Shown one piece after another: positions 54,644-63,945 of a stretch of DNA of 64,000 bases; within the stretch, counting starts at the first letter, position 1; each line of letters opens with the position of its first letter. A model generated the notes under the pieces. That model did not search any database. It worked only from the letters and a program-made list of their open reading frames with translations, and had not been told where the DNA came from. A program made the position numbers and the translations under genes. This stretch comes from Paenibacillus antarcticus. Its GTDB lineage: Bacteria > Bacillota > Bacilli > Paenibacillales > Paenibacillaceae. Where the stretch lies: the NCBI RefSeq assembly GCF_001637225.1, contig NZ_LVJI01000053.1, positions 1 to 64,000 of the forward strand, written 5' to 3'.

Positions 54644-55576
54644 ATGGTTAACAAACCAGAGCTTCTGGTAACGGCGGGATCTTTAAATGAGATCGAACCT
54701 TTGATAAATGCTGGGGCAGATGCCCTACTGGTTGGAAATGATCGATTCGGGATGAGGTTAGCAGGAAGTTTCTCGATCGAGGATATTCAAGAAGCGGTTG
54801 CGAAAGCACACGCTCGTCAAGTTAAAGTGTATGTTAGTCTCCAGAATTTGATGTCCAATGATCTATTAGACTCTCTTCCTGATTATGTGTTGGCATTGGG
54901 AGATGCAGGCGTGGATGGCGTCGAATTTAATGATCCATCTGTCTTAATAGCTGTCAAAACACATGCTCCACAGATGAAGTTGCATTGGAATGCAGAGATG
55001 ACGACTACAAATTATGCAACAGCGAACTATTGGGGACGCCGAGGTGCTAAACGTGTCGTGTTTGCCAGAGAACTAAATATGGATGAGATTACAGGAATGA
55101 AAGGTCACCTTGAAGTAGAGTCGCAGGTTCAAGTTCATGGTATGACGAATATCTATCATTCTAAGCGAAGTCTAGTCGGAAGTTACATGTTACACCAAGG
55201 TAGACCTTTAGATGGAGGTAGTCTTGGCAAAGAGAGAGGGTTATTCCTACTTGAGGCTGAGCGACCAGGTGAGAAGTATCCCATATACGAAGATATTAAT
55301 GGTACTCATATCATGAGCTCAGACGATATTTGTATATTGGAAGATTTACATTTTCTTTTAGAAGCAGGTGTGAATAGTCTTAAGGTGGAAGGGTTGTTAA
55401 AGCCCTTGTCTTATAATGAGACCGTTGTAAGAACATACAGACAGGTAATTGATACTTATATGACTGATCCAGCGAACTATAGCTATCAGGAGCAGTTTAT
55501 GGATAACATTCGGAAGATTCAAGATCCGGATCGAGAATTAACTTTTGGATTCTTTTATAAAGAACAGGTGTATTGA
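54644..55576 (+). CDS. yrrN: U32-family protein YrrN (tRNA hydroxylation, TrhP1-like)
   Basis: 310 residues of the peptidase U32 family, shorter form. PELLVTAGSLNEIEPLINAGADALLVG, VYVSLQNLM, MTTTNYATANYW, and GVNSLKVEGLLKP match the family. With YrrO it is needed for 5-hydroxyuridine at tRNA position 34 in B. subtilis. It lacks the Cys-rich segment found in the next protein. AGAGGTG upstream; it overlaps the open frame of yrrO but not its likely start. Confidence 0.85.
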   Translation: MVNKPELLVTAGSLNEIEPLINAGADALLVGNDRFGMRLAGSFSIEDIQEAVAKAHARQVKVYVSLQNLMSNDLLDSLPDYVLALGDAGVDGVEFNDPSVLIAVKTHAPQMKLHWNAEMTTTNYATANYWGRRGAKRVVFARELNMDEITGMKGHLEVESQVQVHGMTNIYHSKRSLVGSYMLHQGRPLDGGSLGKERGLFLLEAERPGEKYPIYEDINGTHIMSSDDICILEDLHFLLEAGVNSLKVEGLLKPLSYNETVVRTYRQVIDTYMTDPANYSYQEQFMDNIRKIQDPDRELTFGFFYKEQVY

Positions 55577-55604
55577 TTATAGATATTGTGAGGTGGAACG
55601 AAAA

Positions 55605-56939
55605 ATGGAAGTCATGTCTCAACCTAAGTATACGGGTAAGCGATATCGTCTAGATAAACCCGAACTTCTGGCTCCAGCAGGTAACTTAGAGAAATTGAAA
55701 TTCGCGATACATTACGGTGCTGATGCAGTCTATATTGGTGGACAGGTGTATGGTCTTCGCTCTAACGCGGATAATTTCAGTTTTGAAGAGATGCGTGAAG
55801 GTGTAGAATTTGCTCGGAAGTATGGAGCTAAAGTATTTGTAGCGACAAACATTTATGCTCATAATGAAGATTTAGAGGGTATAGAAACCTATTTGCGAAA
55901 TCTTCACGAAGTCGGTATTGCAGCTATTATTACAGCAGACCCAGCAATTATTGAAATCGCACAGCGGGCTGTTCCTGAGATAGAAGTACATTTAAGTACG
56001 CAGCAATCCACGATGAATTGGCAATCAGTTAAATTTTGGAAAGAAGAGGGTTTGCCACGCGTAGTATTAGGGCGTGAAGTAAGTTTTCAAGAAATAGCTG
56101 AAATTAAGAAAAATGTGGATATTGAGATCGAAGCATTTGTTCATGGTGCGATGTGTTCCTCGTATTCCGGTCGTTGTGTATTATCTAATCATTTCACAGA
56201 TCGAGATTCTAATCGCGGAGGTTGCTGCCAATCCTGTCGGTGGAGTTATGATCTATTTGAAGAGGCGCCTTCGAATGATGTATGGGTCTCCGAAGAAGAT
56301 ATTAAAGATTATGAAGAAGTAAAATCATCCGAGAAGGTTAGCGTTTCAAATCCATTGTTTCAGCCTGAAGATAATGCATTTACTATGGGTTCCAAAGATT
56401 TATGTATGTTGGAAAGTATTCCTGAACTTATTGAAGTCGGAATTGACAGCTTCAAGATTGAAGGGCGTATGAAATCATTGCATTATGTAGCTACAGTCGT
56501 TAATGCGTATCGTCAAGCGATCGATTCCTATATGGCAGATCCAGAAAATTATGTGCTGAAGCCTGAATGGGTTGAGGAGATTAATAAAGCGGCAAATCGA
56601 CCTGTAAATACTGGGTTTTTCTATGATACTCCTGATCATGAAGATCATATCTATGAGCCTGAGGAGAAAGCCACTCCGTTCGATTTTGCAGGATTAGTAT
56701 TAGAATATAATGCAGAAGACGGCAAGGCACTCATTCAGCAGCGTAATCACTTCAAACCTGGACAAGAGATAGAGTTCTTTGGACCAGGAGGAACCTTTTT
56801 CAAACAACGTGTAGAAACGATCTGGGATGAGAAGGGTAACGTATTAGATGCCGCTCGCCATGCGATGCAACGAGTTGTTATTAAGGTGGATCAACCCGTA
56901 CAATATTTTGATATGATGCGTTGTAAGAAAAATAAGTAA
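55605..56939 (+). CDS. yrrO: U32-family protein YrrO (tRNA hydroxylation, TrhP2-like)
   Basis: 444 residues. PELLAPAGNLEKLKFAIHYGADAVYIGG, FVHGAMCSSYSGRCVLSNHF and GGCCQSCRW give the cysteine set of the longer U32 proteins, likely for an Fe-S cluster, plus SFKIEGRMKS and a C-terminal beta-barrel. Long annotated as a collagenase-like protease, the family is now tied to tRNA wobble hydroxylation. ATG 55605 follows GTGAGGTGG. Confidence 0.88.
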   Translation: MEVMSQPKYTGKRYRLDKPELLAPAGNLEKLKFAIHYGADAVYIGGQVYGLRSNADNFSFEEMREGVEFARKYGAKVFVATNIYAHNEDLEGIETYLRNLHEVGIAAIITADPAIIEIAQRAVPEIEVHLSTQQSTMNWQSVKFWKEEGLPRVVLGREVSFQEIAEIKKNVDIEIEAFVHGAMCSSYSGRCVLSNHFTDRDSNRGGCCQSCRWSYDLFEEAPSNDVWVSEEDIKDYEEVKSSEKVSVSNPLFQPEDNAFTMGSKDLCMLESIPELIEVGIDSFKIEGRMKSLHYVATVVNAYRQAIDSYMADPENYVLKPEWVEEINKAANRPVNTGFFYDTPDHEDHIYEPEEKATPFDFAGLVLEYNAEDGKALIQQRNHFKPGQEIEFFGPGGTFFKQRVETIWDEKGNVLDAARHAMQRVVIKVDQPVQYFDMMRCKKNK

Positions 56940-56961
56940 GTAACATACCTAATAAATCAAT

Positions 56962-57007
56962 AGTAGAGGCTCTTTCTCCAAATGGAGGAAAGACTCTACT
57001 TTTTTTT
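56962..57007 (+). terminator. Terminator after yrrO
   Basis: Stem AGTAGAGGCTCTTTCTCC / GGAGGAAAGACTCTACT with minor mismatch and seven or more T residues. Confidence 0.9.
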
Positions 57008-57135
57008 GTAAACATAACGTAAATTTTTTTGCTATTATAAAGGATTTTCAAGATATATTGTCGAATATTAACATTTAACATAACGTGATCGCTTTCAGGG
57101 TACGTCATGTACTACATACTGGCAGGTGAATATTT

Positions 57136-59301
57136 ATGGGAACAGATCGTAATAGCAAAAAAAGCCAAGATCAGCAAGCGAAAACGGAGTCTCAAAAGTT
57201 TGGAGTCTTTTTTAAAGGGAAAGATAGAAAAAAAATAGAATCAAATTCCCCAAAAGAGATTAAAGAAGGTTTAATCTGGACAAAATTTAATCCTGCGCAT
57301 TCTGTAGGAGTTAAGTTATTTTTAATCTTTTTCATAGCCATTGTGGCATTTGTGTTGCTAGTTGGAGTTATGTCATACAAAAAGGCGAAGAGTACGATTG
57401 AGGACACGGCAGCCAATGCCAATCGACAGACGATCATTCAAACGTCCGAGAAACTAGACATTATTCTGGGACAATATGATGACATCGTGCTTCAATTATT
57501 CTTTGATACGGATATGCAGACTAGTATGTCGGAATTAATCCAAACTGGACGATCAGATTACGAACTGTTTATGACAAATAAGAAAGTTAACGACAAATTG
57601 AATGCATATATCAATGCAAACGACAATATTAAAGGGATAACGATCGTTCCTCCTGATCCAAATGCGAAGCCAATTACAAGAGGATCGATATCAACGAATA
57701 TAGATGCAGTTCGTTCAGAACCTTGGTTTGAACTATTAAAGGATAAGAGTAAATCTACATGGTTTCCAATAGAGTCTGGAGAAAATGGCGAGTCTTTTAA
57801 AGTGGTGCGATCTCTCAAAGCTATGTCAGGGTCGAGCAAGCCATTTGTTATTATCATCGAATTGAAACCAGAAATACTTAGAGATCAGCTACAGGGTATT
57901 GACTTGGGTAGTGGTAGCAAGTTAGAGCTTCATAACGATGAAGGTCAGATTGTTGCTTCTAACGCGAATAAGAATTCTGGCGAGAAGACAAAATTAACAT
58001 TGAAATTCAGTGAGACAGAACAATCAGGTGATCTAAGTACTAAAGATGAGAATGGTAAAGATGTTCTAGCTGTGTATAGCACACTTGAAACAGCAGGTTG
58101 GAAACTTGTAGCGACGATCCCTACCTCAGAATTGGTGAAGAGTGCTAAAGGTATTCTCAACTTTACGATATGGTCTGCAATCGCCGTGGCAGTTATTGCG
58201 ATTTTGATAGGCATATTGATGGTTCGTATGATTGCTCGCCCACTTATCAATTTAAGAAATCTCTTGATTGAAGGTTCGAAGGGGAATCTTAGAGTTCGAT
58301 CTAATCATCGCTCCAGAGATGAGATTGGACAACTTTCAGGTAGCTTTAACATGATGATGGAACAAATTACATTATTAGTGAACCAGACCAACACTACAGC
58401 ACAAGAAGTGCTTGATACGGCTAGTGAATTATCAGATGCTTCGAATAAAACGGCTTTATCTGCTCGCGAAATCGCTGTTGCAACAGAAGAAATTGCTAAT
58501 GGAGCAAGTAGTCTTGCGACAGAAGCAGAGAGAGGTAATGAACTCACAGATCACATTTCGCAACAAATGCAAGTGGTCATAAGTAGTAATGTTGAGATGG
58601 GGAAAGCCGCTCGAGATGTTGAGAATTCCAGTGAGTTAGGCACACATAAATTGAGTGATTTACTAGATAAAACCCATCAGACGGAGGATATGACGCGTTC
58701 CTTAATGACGAAAGTAGATGGTCTGAAAGAGACAACGCTGTCCGTTGGTAAAGTACTTGAAGTGTTACAGAATATTACGAAGCAGACCAATATCTTATCA
58801 TTGAATGCAACTATTGAGGCTGCTCGTGCAGGTGCTGCTGGAAAAGGATTTATGGTGATAGCAGATGAAATTCGACAATTGGCGGATCAATCTAGACAGT
58901 CCATTGAGATGGTAGGCCAAATCACTGAGCGAATCATGAGTGAAATGAATGAGACGGTAACGGCACTTTCAGAAGCTTACCCACTCTTCCAGCATCAAAT
59001 GACAGCTGTGAAGGAAACAAACGATATTTTCGTCTCAGTTCAAGGACAAATGGGTGAATATATTCAGCGCTTAGATTCAGTAACATTGTCAATTGAAGGG
59101 TTGAATCAGTCACAATCAATCTTGTCAGAAGCGATGTCAAACGTTAGTGCTGTGGCTGAAGAGTCTTCGGCCACTTCGGAAGAAGTTGCTTCCCTCAGTA
59201 ATGAACAGCAAAGCATTGGTAATCAGTTGGTACAATTATCTGGAAAACTGGAGAATGTATCTACCGAATTGAAAGCAGCATTATCTCGATTCACCGTGTA
59301 A
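57136..59301 (+). CDS. Methyl-accepting chemotaxis protein
   Basis: 721 residues. A charged cytoplasmic N-terminus of about 55 residues, membrane helix 1 at about 57-79, an extracellular dCache-like sensor, membrane helix 2 near 338-360, HAMP, and a signalling domain with the hairpin tip LSLNATIEAARAGAAGKGFMVIADEIRQLADQS in parts. It lacks an obvious C-terminal CheR/CheB pentapeptide. Single gene flanked by terminators; ligand unknown. The long N-terminal tail before helix 1 is unusual for a chemoreceptor. Confidence 0.93.
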   Translation: MGTDRNSKKSQDQQAKTESQKFGVFFKGKDRKKIESNSPKEIKEGLIWTKFNPAHSVGVKLFLIFFIAIVAFVLLVGVMSYKKAKSTIEDTAANANRQTIIQTSEKLDIILGQYDDIVLQLFFDTDMQTSMSELIQTGRSDYELFMTNKKVNDKLNAYINANDNIKGITIVPPDPNAKPITRGSISTNIDAVRSEPWFELLKDKSKSTWFPIESGENGESFKVVRSLKAMSGSSKPFVIIIELKPEILRDQLQGIDLGSGSKLELHNDEGQIVASNANKNSGEKTKLTLKFSETEQSGDLSTKDENGKDVLAVYSTLETAGWKLVATIPTSELVKSAKGILNFTIWSAIAVAVIAILIGILMVRMIARPLINLRNLLIEGSKGNLRVRSNHRSRDEIGQLSGSFNMMMEQITLLVNQTNTTAQEVLDTASELSDASNKTALSAREIAVATEEIANGASSLATEAERGNELTDHISQQMQVVISSNVEMGKAARDVENSSELGTHKLSDLLDKTHQTEDMTRSLMTKVDGLKETTLSVGKVLEVLQNITKQTNILSLNATIEAARAGAAGKGFMVIADEIRQLADQSRQSIEMVGQITERIMSEMNETVTALSEAYPLFQHQMTAVKETNDIFVSVQGQMGEYIQRLDSVTLSIEGLNQSQSILSEAMSNVSAVAEESSATSEEVASLSNEQQSIGNQLVQLSGKLENVSTELKAALSRFTV

Positions 59302-59314
59302 TTAATGATTTAAT

Positions 59315-59365
59315 GAAGGATTCTCGAAAAGCCATGTAACTGGCTGTGAGAATCCTTCTTCTTTT
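59315..59365 (+). terminator. Terminator after the chemoreceptor gene
   Basis: Stem GAAGGATTCTC / GAGAATCCTTC plus an inner AGCCA/TGGCT pair, then TTCTTTT. Confidence 0.85.
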
Positions 59366-59422
59366 GGCTGTATATGTACTAAAGAGGACATACTAGGTAA
59401 AAAGTTAGAAGAGGAATTAAAT

Positions 59423-61228
59423 ATGACACTGAAGCAAAAAAAACGTATATTCTATTGTTTAATGTTATTGACGGGAATCATGTTTATCCTATTCATTCGA
59501 TTAGCGTACATCCAATTTATGATGAGAGTAAGCTTAGTGCCAGAAAGTAGGCATACGCTCCAAGAGATGTCGATGCTACAAAGGGAACGGGCAATCATGC
59601 TTGATTCAGGACGAGGAAGATTCTATGATCGTTATGATACGCCATTAACCGATGAGACGATTCCAGTTGTTGTATTATTCCCAATGGATAGAAGGGTGTC
59701 TCAGAGTGGCATGATGGATTCAAAGATAGACAAGATTTCAAATATTTTAGGCCTAAGCTCAGACTCATTTTATAAATTATGGGGTAATCTGCGGGAGCCT
59801 TTGGTCTGGCGTAGTCGTAAAGGAGGAGATCCTTTATATATAAATGAATCTCAGGCTAAGCTCATTACGAAATTGGACGTGAGCGGAATAAAAGTATTAC
59901 CTTACAATAAAAGATACAATGACAATTTCTCGGGAAATCAATGGCTAGGCTATTTGACACAGGGGACTGAGAAATTTAATCATACAAATGGTGGAGTTCA
60001 TTTGAAACAGGGAGGCGGAGGTCTAGAAAGGACCTTAGAACCGCTTCTAAAGGGGATAGGACCAACGATTGCTTATTATACTGTGGATGGAAAGAACAAA
60101 CCTATTTCAGGCACGGGGATAAGAGTCAAGGCACCTGACAATCCCTATTACCCATTACGATTCATAACTACAATTGATAGGTCTATTCAACAGCAAATAG
60201 AAAAGCTAACAAAACAATCAGGCATGAAACAAGGATCTGTTGTTGTACTTGATACTGACAATGCAGATATCGTAGCGATGGTATCTGCACCTTTCTATAA
60301 TCCCCAGGAAATTCATCCAGAGCAAGGTCAATGGAATAACAAAGCACTACAGGCCGTGACACCAGGCTCCATCTTCAAAACAGTTATTGCTGCTGCAGCT
60401 TTAGATGCGGGTGTGACATCAATCCGCGAAAAATTTCATTGTACTGGGCATTATGGGAAATATGGATTATCCTGTTGGAAAGAGGAAGGCCATGGAACGT
60501 TAACGCTTGAACAAGCATACGCCCAATCCTGTAATGTTGTATTCGCCACATTAGCTGAGAGACTTACATCAGGACAAATTCAGACAACAGCTGAAGCATT
60601 AGGGTTAGGAAGAAGAGTAGGGTGGGAGAATCACGATATGCTGGGGTTTTCTTTAATGAAACCGTTAGATCATGAGGATTCGGGCGTTGTGTTTGATCCG
60701 GCCACATATCCATATGATGGTGGTGTTAGAGCTCAGACTGGCATAGGACAACGGAATGTCACGGTGACCCCATTACAAGCGGCTAATTTAGTAGTTACCC
60801 TTCTCCATAAAGGACAAGTTCAAGCTCCTCGAATATTAGAACGTATCTCATATCATAATGGACAAGTTATGAAGAGACTGACTCCACATACTTATCCACG
60901 GACAGTGAGTAATATACAACCTGAGACAGCTAAAGTCATAAGCTCATGGATGAGAAAAGTAGTTACAGAAGGAACGGGTCAATCCTTGTCCAATTCTAAT
61001 TGGCCGTTAGCTGGTAAATCGGGAACAGCTCAAACCATAGTGAAGGGAATCGCCATGAATAACCAATGGTTTATAGGTTATGGGCCCGTTAATCAACCGA
61101 GATATGCTGTTGCGGTGTTGTTTCAACATGAATCTCCAGATTCAAAGAACAAAGCAACAGCATTGTTTGGTCAGATTATGGGTTTGTTATCTTCTACGAT
61201 AGGTTCAACCTCTGATTCAGGTCGTTGA
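59423..61228 (+). CDS. Class B penicillin-binding protein (PbpI/YrrR-like transpeptidase)
   Basis: 601 residues. N-terminal membrane anchor (about 9-32), a non-catalytic dimerisation region (RGRFYDRYDTPL), then the transpeptidase with Ser316-x-x-Lys319 (TPGSIFKTV), Ser369-Cys-Asn and Lys532-Ser-Gly-Thr (GKSGTAQT). All three active-site motifs are intact. It cross-links peptidoglycan. Its position after yrrO fits B. subtilis pbpI (yrrR). AGAGGAATT upstream. The last 58 bases overlap the convergent membrane-protein gene. Confidence 0.92.
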   Translation: MTLKQKKRIFYCLMLLTGIMFILFIRLAYIQFMMRVSLVPESRHTLQEMSMLQRERAIMLDSGRGRFYDRYDTPLTDETIPVVVLFPMDRRVSQSGMMDSKIDKISNILGLSSDSFYKLWGNLREPLVWRSRKGGDPLYINESQAKLITKLDVSGIKVLPYNKRYNDNFSGNQWLGYLTQGTEKFNHTNGGVHLKQGGGGLERTLEPLLKGIGPTIAYYTVDGKNKPISGTGIRVKAPDNPYYPLRFITTIDRSIQQQIEKLTKQSGMKQGSVVVLDTDNADIVAMVSAPFYNPQEIHPEQGQWNNKALQAVTPGSIFKTVIAAAALDAGVTSIREKFHCTGHYGKYGLSCWKEEGHGTLTLEQAYAQSCNVVFATLAERLTSGQIQTTAEALGLGRRVGWENHDMLGFSLMKPLDHEDSGVVFDPATYPYDGGVRAQTGIGQRNVTVTPLQAANLVVTLLHKGQVQAPRILERISYHNGQVMKRLTPHTYPRTVSNIQPETAKVISSWMRKVVTEGTGQSLSNSNWPLAGKSGTAQTIVKGIAMNNQWFIGYGPVNQPRYAVAVLFQHESPDSKNKATALFGQIMGLLSSTIGSTSDSGR

Positions 61229-62334
61229 TCCATATCAAAGGGAGATACCTCAAATTCTTCACGTGGTAATCTAATCCAACGTTTAATATATCCTTGCATG
61301 AGCAGCTCTTTGATTAAGATGAGTAGTATAGGTGAAAGGATTAACCCTGCAACTCCAAACAGTGATAATGAAATGATCATAAATGAGAGCATTAAGAAAG
61401 CAGATGTCACACCGATCGAATTACCTGCAATCTTGGGTTCTAGCAATTGACGTGTGAGTAGGATAACAACGAACAAGACACCTAGTCCGATGGCAAGACC
61501 TATATTACCCACAATCACTAGATATATAATCCATGGAATCATTATGAAAGATACTCCCACGAGTGGAATGATATCCAATAGAGCACCGATAAGAGCAAGT
61601 GTTAACTCATTTCCTGTACCTAGTATCAAGAGACCGATATATAAAATTAGGAAACAAATAAGAACCAAAATCAACTGCGCTTTTATGTAGGAACCGATGG
61701 ACTTGAATACATTGTTTTTGAGGAATGCATAGGCGTTCTTAATCGTCTTAGGTGATTTGTTGCTAGCTATGCGCCGCCATGTTTCAATTTCTGTGCTCAA
61801 GAAGAATGCTAAAATTATGGCGATAGCAAAGTTACCGAGGAAAGATGAGAATGAAGTAAAAGCAGAAAATAAATATTTCAAGAAATTAATTAATATATCT
61901 GAAGCGGAATTTGTTATGAGTGTGAAATATTCATTCATTTTTTCGGTGAGGTTAGGGGGAAGTAAGTCTGCTTTCGTATGTAAGAAATTCAAAGACTGCG
62001 TGAATTGCCATTGAAATACTCTAGTATAGTAGGGTAGTTGATCTTGTATTTGTGAGATTTGAGAAATGACAATGATTCCACCTGCTAAAATGCCTCCTAG
62101 AATGATAAGAACAAATACTAAGACAGAAATTGCAGAAGAGATGGCCTTATTTAATCCTCTTTTGTGAAGAAACTTAGCAAGGGGTTCAATCAATAAGAAG
62201 ATGATAAAGGATAAGAAAACAGGCGTTGCTAATTGATATAGTTTACTGAAAATAAACATAGTCAAAAATACAGTTAGCGCAATTAATCCAATATCAAAAA
62301 ACGTTCGCCAATACTTTTTATAAAGTGGTAGCAT
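61171..62334 (-). CDS. AI-2E/YtvI-type membrane protein
   Basis: 387 residues with about eight membrane segments: an N-terminal pair, a soluble segment near 110-150, and a C-terminal GALLDIIPLVGVSFIMIPW and LLEPKIAGNSIGVTSAFLML block typical of the AI-2E family. The pattern and length suit the YtvI sporulation membrane-protein branch, but that is less sure. It has an acidic cytoplasmic tail, encoded where the gene overlaps pbpI on the other strand. Second AI-2E member of the window, only distantly like the one at 48 kb. Confidence 0.82.
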   Translation of the reverse strand: MLPLYKKYWRTFFDIGLIALTVFLTMFIFSKLYQLATPVFLSFIIFLLIEPLAKFLHKRGLNKAISSAISVLVFVLIILGGILAGGIIVISQISQIQDQLPYYTRVFQWQFTQSLNFLHTKADLLPPNLTEKMNEYFTLITNSASDILINFLKYLFSAFTSFSSFLGNFAIAIILAFFLSTEIETWRRIASNKSPKTIKNAYAFLKNNVFKSIGSYIKAQLILVLICFLILYIGLLILGTGNELTLALIGALLDIIPLVGVSFIMIPWIIYLVIVGNIGLAIGLGVLFVVILLTRQLLEPKIAGNSIGVTSAFLMLSFMIISLSLFGVAGLILSPILLILIKELLMQGYIKRWIRLPREEFEVSPFDMDQRPESEVEPIVEDNKPII

Positions 62335-62514
62335 ACTCTAAAAACAGCTCCTTCATCCATAGGCTAGGTCATACTATATTTCATTGTACACGATATCAAA
62401 ATAATCGCCTATATAATCAAAGGATATGCTAAAATAATAGATGGTGATTTTTGATTTAATCTATCGATCCGTAAAGCATAACAAAGTCAATCAGAGAAAC
62501 GTGGGGGGGATGGT

Positions 62515-63870
62515 ATGCAGACTTTGCTGCTTTGGTTGTTTTATATTTCTTCCTTTTATGCATTTATTCCAGGCATGATCACCCGCATTTTTGGGTTTAG
62601 AGTATTTCGTAAGGGAAAGAGTGAACGAGCTTTTTCACTTACTTTTGATGATGGGCCGGATCCACATTATACTCCTCAATTACTTGACATGCTCAAACGA
62701 TATAACGCGAAAGGTACCTTCTTTGTAGTAGGTAGAAATGCTGAACAACATCCAGAGTTAATACAACGTATGTACGATGAAGGACATCTTATCGGAATTC
62801 ATAACTATATCCACAAGTCTAATTGGATCATGGGTCCTGCGGAGGTACGCAACCAAATCCAGAAAACAGATGAAATCATTTATGCTATAACCGGGGAAAG
62901 AACATCCTACTATCGTCCACCGTGGGGGATTGTGAACTTATTTGATTTCTCCAAACAAAATCAATTTAAAATTATATTATGGTCTGCTATGTTCGGTGAT
63001 TGGCGCGAGAAGATGGGATCTGACAAATTAGCACAACGAATGTTAAATAAGCTGAAACCTGGAGAAATCATGCTTCTGCACGATTGCGGATCAACCGTTG
63101 GCGCAAATCTTGATGCACCTAAGCAAATGTTAATTGCACTCGAACAAGTGCTGGAGGAAGCAGAACGTCGTAATTTACAAAGTATTCGAATTGACGAGAT
63201 GATACAAGCTAGTGCTCCTGAAATTAAACTATCGCGTTGGAAGCTTGCTGTAGTTAAGCTTTGGTTAATGTGGGAAGTGGTATTTCATTTCATATTCCAA
63301 CTCAAGACGGTTACCCCAGAAGAACCATTTCTTCATTACAGGCTTCGTGCCTATAAAGGGGAAACACTTACTTTGGATAATGGATCAAGTTTATTAAAAG
63401 GAGACGCCATTATTGAATTACATTTTGATAATCAGAAATTATTTCAATTAGGTGTGAAGTCACGGTCGACCGTACACTTAGCTATTCAAATGATTCGCTC
63501 GATGGAGAAAGAACTACCCTTGTTAGCTCAACAGTTAATGGAAAATGATGAGTTAAGAGATGCTAAAGCACTCTATGGTGTAAGTATGATCAATCGAGGA
63601 CCGGAAAAATTCGGATTTAGTATCCGGGATTTGCCTGATGGTTGGTTCGCGAAGTCGACAAAGGGTTATTTGAAAATTCTGATGAGTATTATTCACCCTG
63701 CAGGACAGGATCGACTAAAGGAATCTCCAAGTAAATTGATACCCAAAATGATTATTATGCCGATCGAACATCTATACGAACATCATGCAGTAAGTGGTTC
63801 TCATCGCTGTTCGAAACCGACAAAATTTCAAAAGGTTGTATCTGTGGACAATAGAAATTTAAAAATATAA
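62515..63870 (+). CDS. Polysaccharide deacetylase (NodB) fused to a YkoP-like domain
   Basis: 451 residues. N-terminal membrane helix (about 1-22), then NodB homology with metal/catalytic residues SLTFDDGPDP (Asp45, Asp46), His96-x3-His100 (HNYIH), YRPPWG and LLHDCGS at the end of the barrel. From about residue 240 follows a second domain (LKTVTPEEPFLHYRLRAYKG ... LLAQQLMENDELRDAKALYG ... MINRGPEKFGF) that resembles the separate B. subtilis protein YkoP. The enzyme part should remove acetyl groups from peptidoglycan or another glycan. The role of the second domain is unknown. GTGGGGGGGATGGT precedes the start. Confidence 0.85.
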   Translation: MQTLLLWLFYISSFYAFIPGMITRIFGFRVFRKGKSERAFSLTFDDGPDPHYTPQLLDMLKRYNAKGTFFVVGRNAEQHPELIQRMYDEGHLIGIHNYIHKSNWIMGPAEVRNQIQKTDEIIYAITGERTSYYRPPWGIVNLFDFSKQNQFKIILWSAMFGDWREKMGSDKLAQRMLNKLKPGEIMLLHDCGSTVGANLDAPKQMLIALEQVLEEAERRNLQSIRIDEMIQASAPEIKLSRWKLAVVKLWLMWEVVFHFIFQLKTVTPEEPFLHYRLRAYKGETLTLDNGSSLLKGDAIIELHFDNQKLFQLGVKSRSTVHLAIQMIRSMEKELPLLAQQLMENDELRDAKALYGVSMINRGPEKFGFSIRDLPDGWFAKSTKGYLKILMSIIHPAGQDRLKESPSKLIPKMIIMPIEHLYEHHAVSGSHRCSKPTKFQKVVSVDNRNLKI

Positions 63871-63895
63871 CATTTAAGATCGAAAAACCAATGAT

Positions 63896-63945
63896 AAAAA
63901 AGGTTGTTCTCCATGTCTCTAAAGACTGGAGAACAACCTTTTTTT
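63896..63945 (+). terminator. Terminator after the deacetylase gene
   Basis: Stem AAAAAAGGTTGTTCTCC / GGAGAACAACCTTTTTT, followed by further T residues. The last 55 bases of the window show no gene. Confidence 0.9.
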
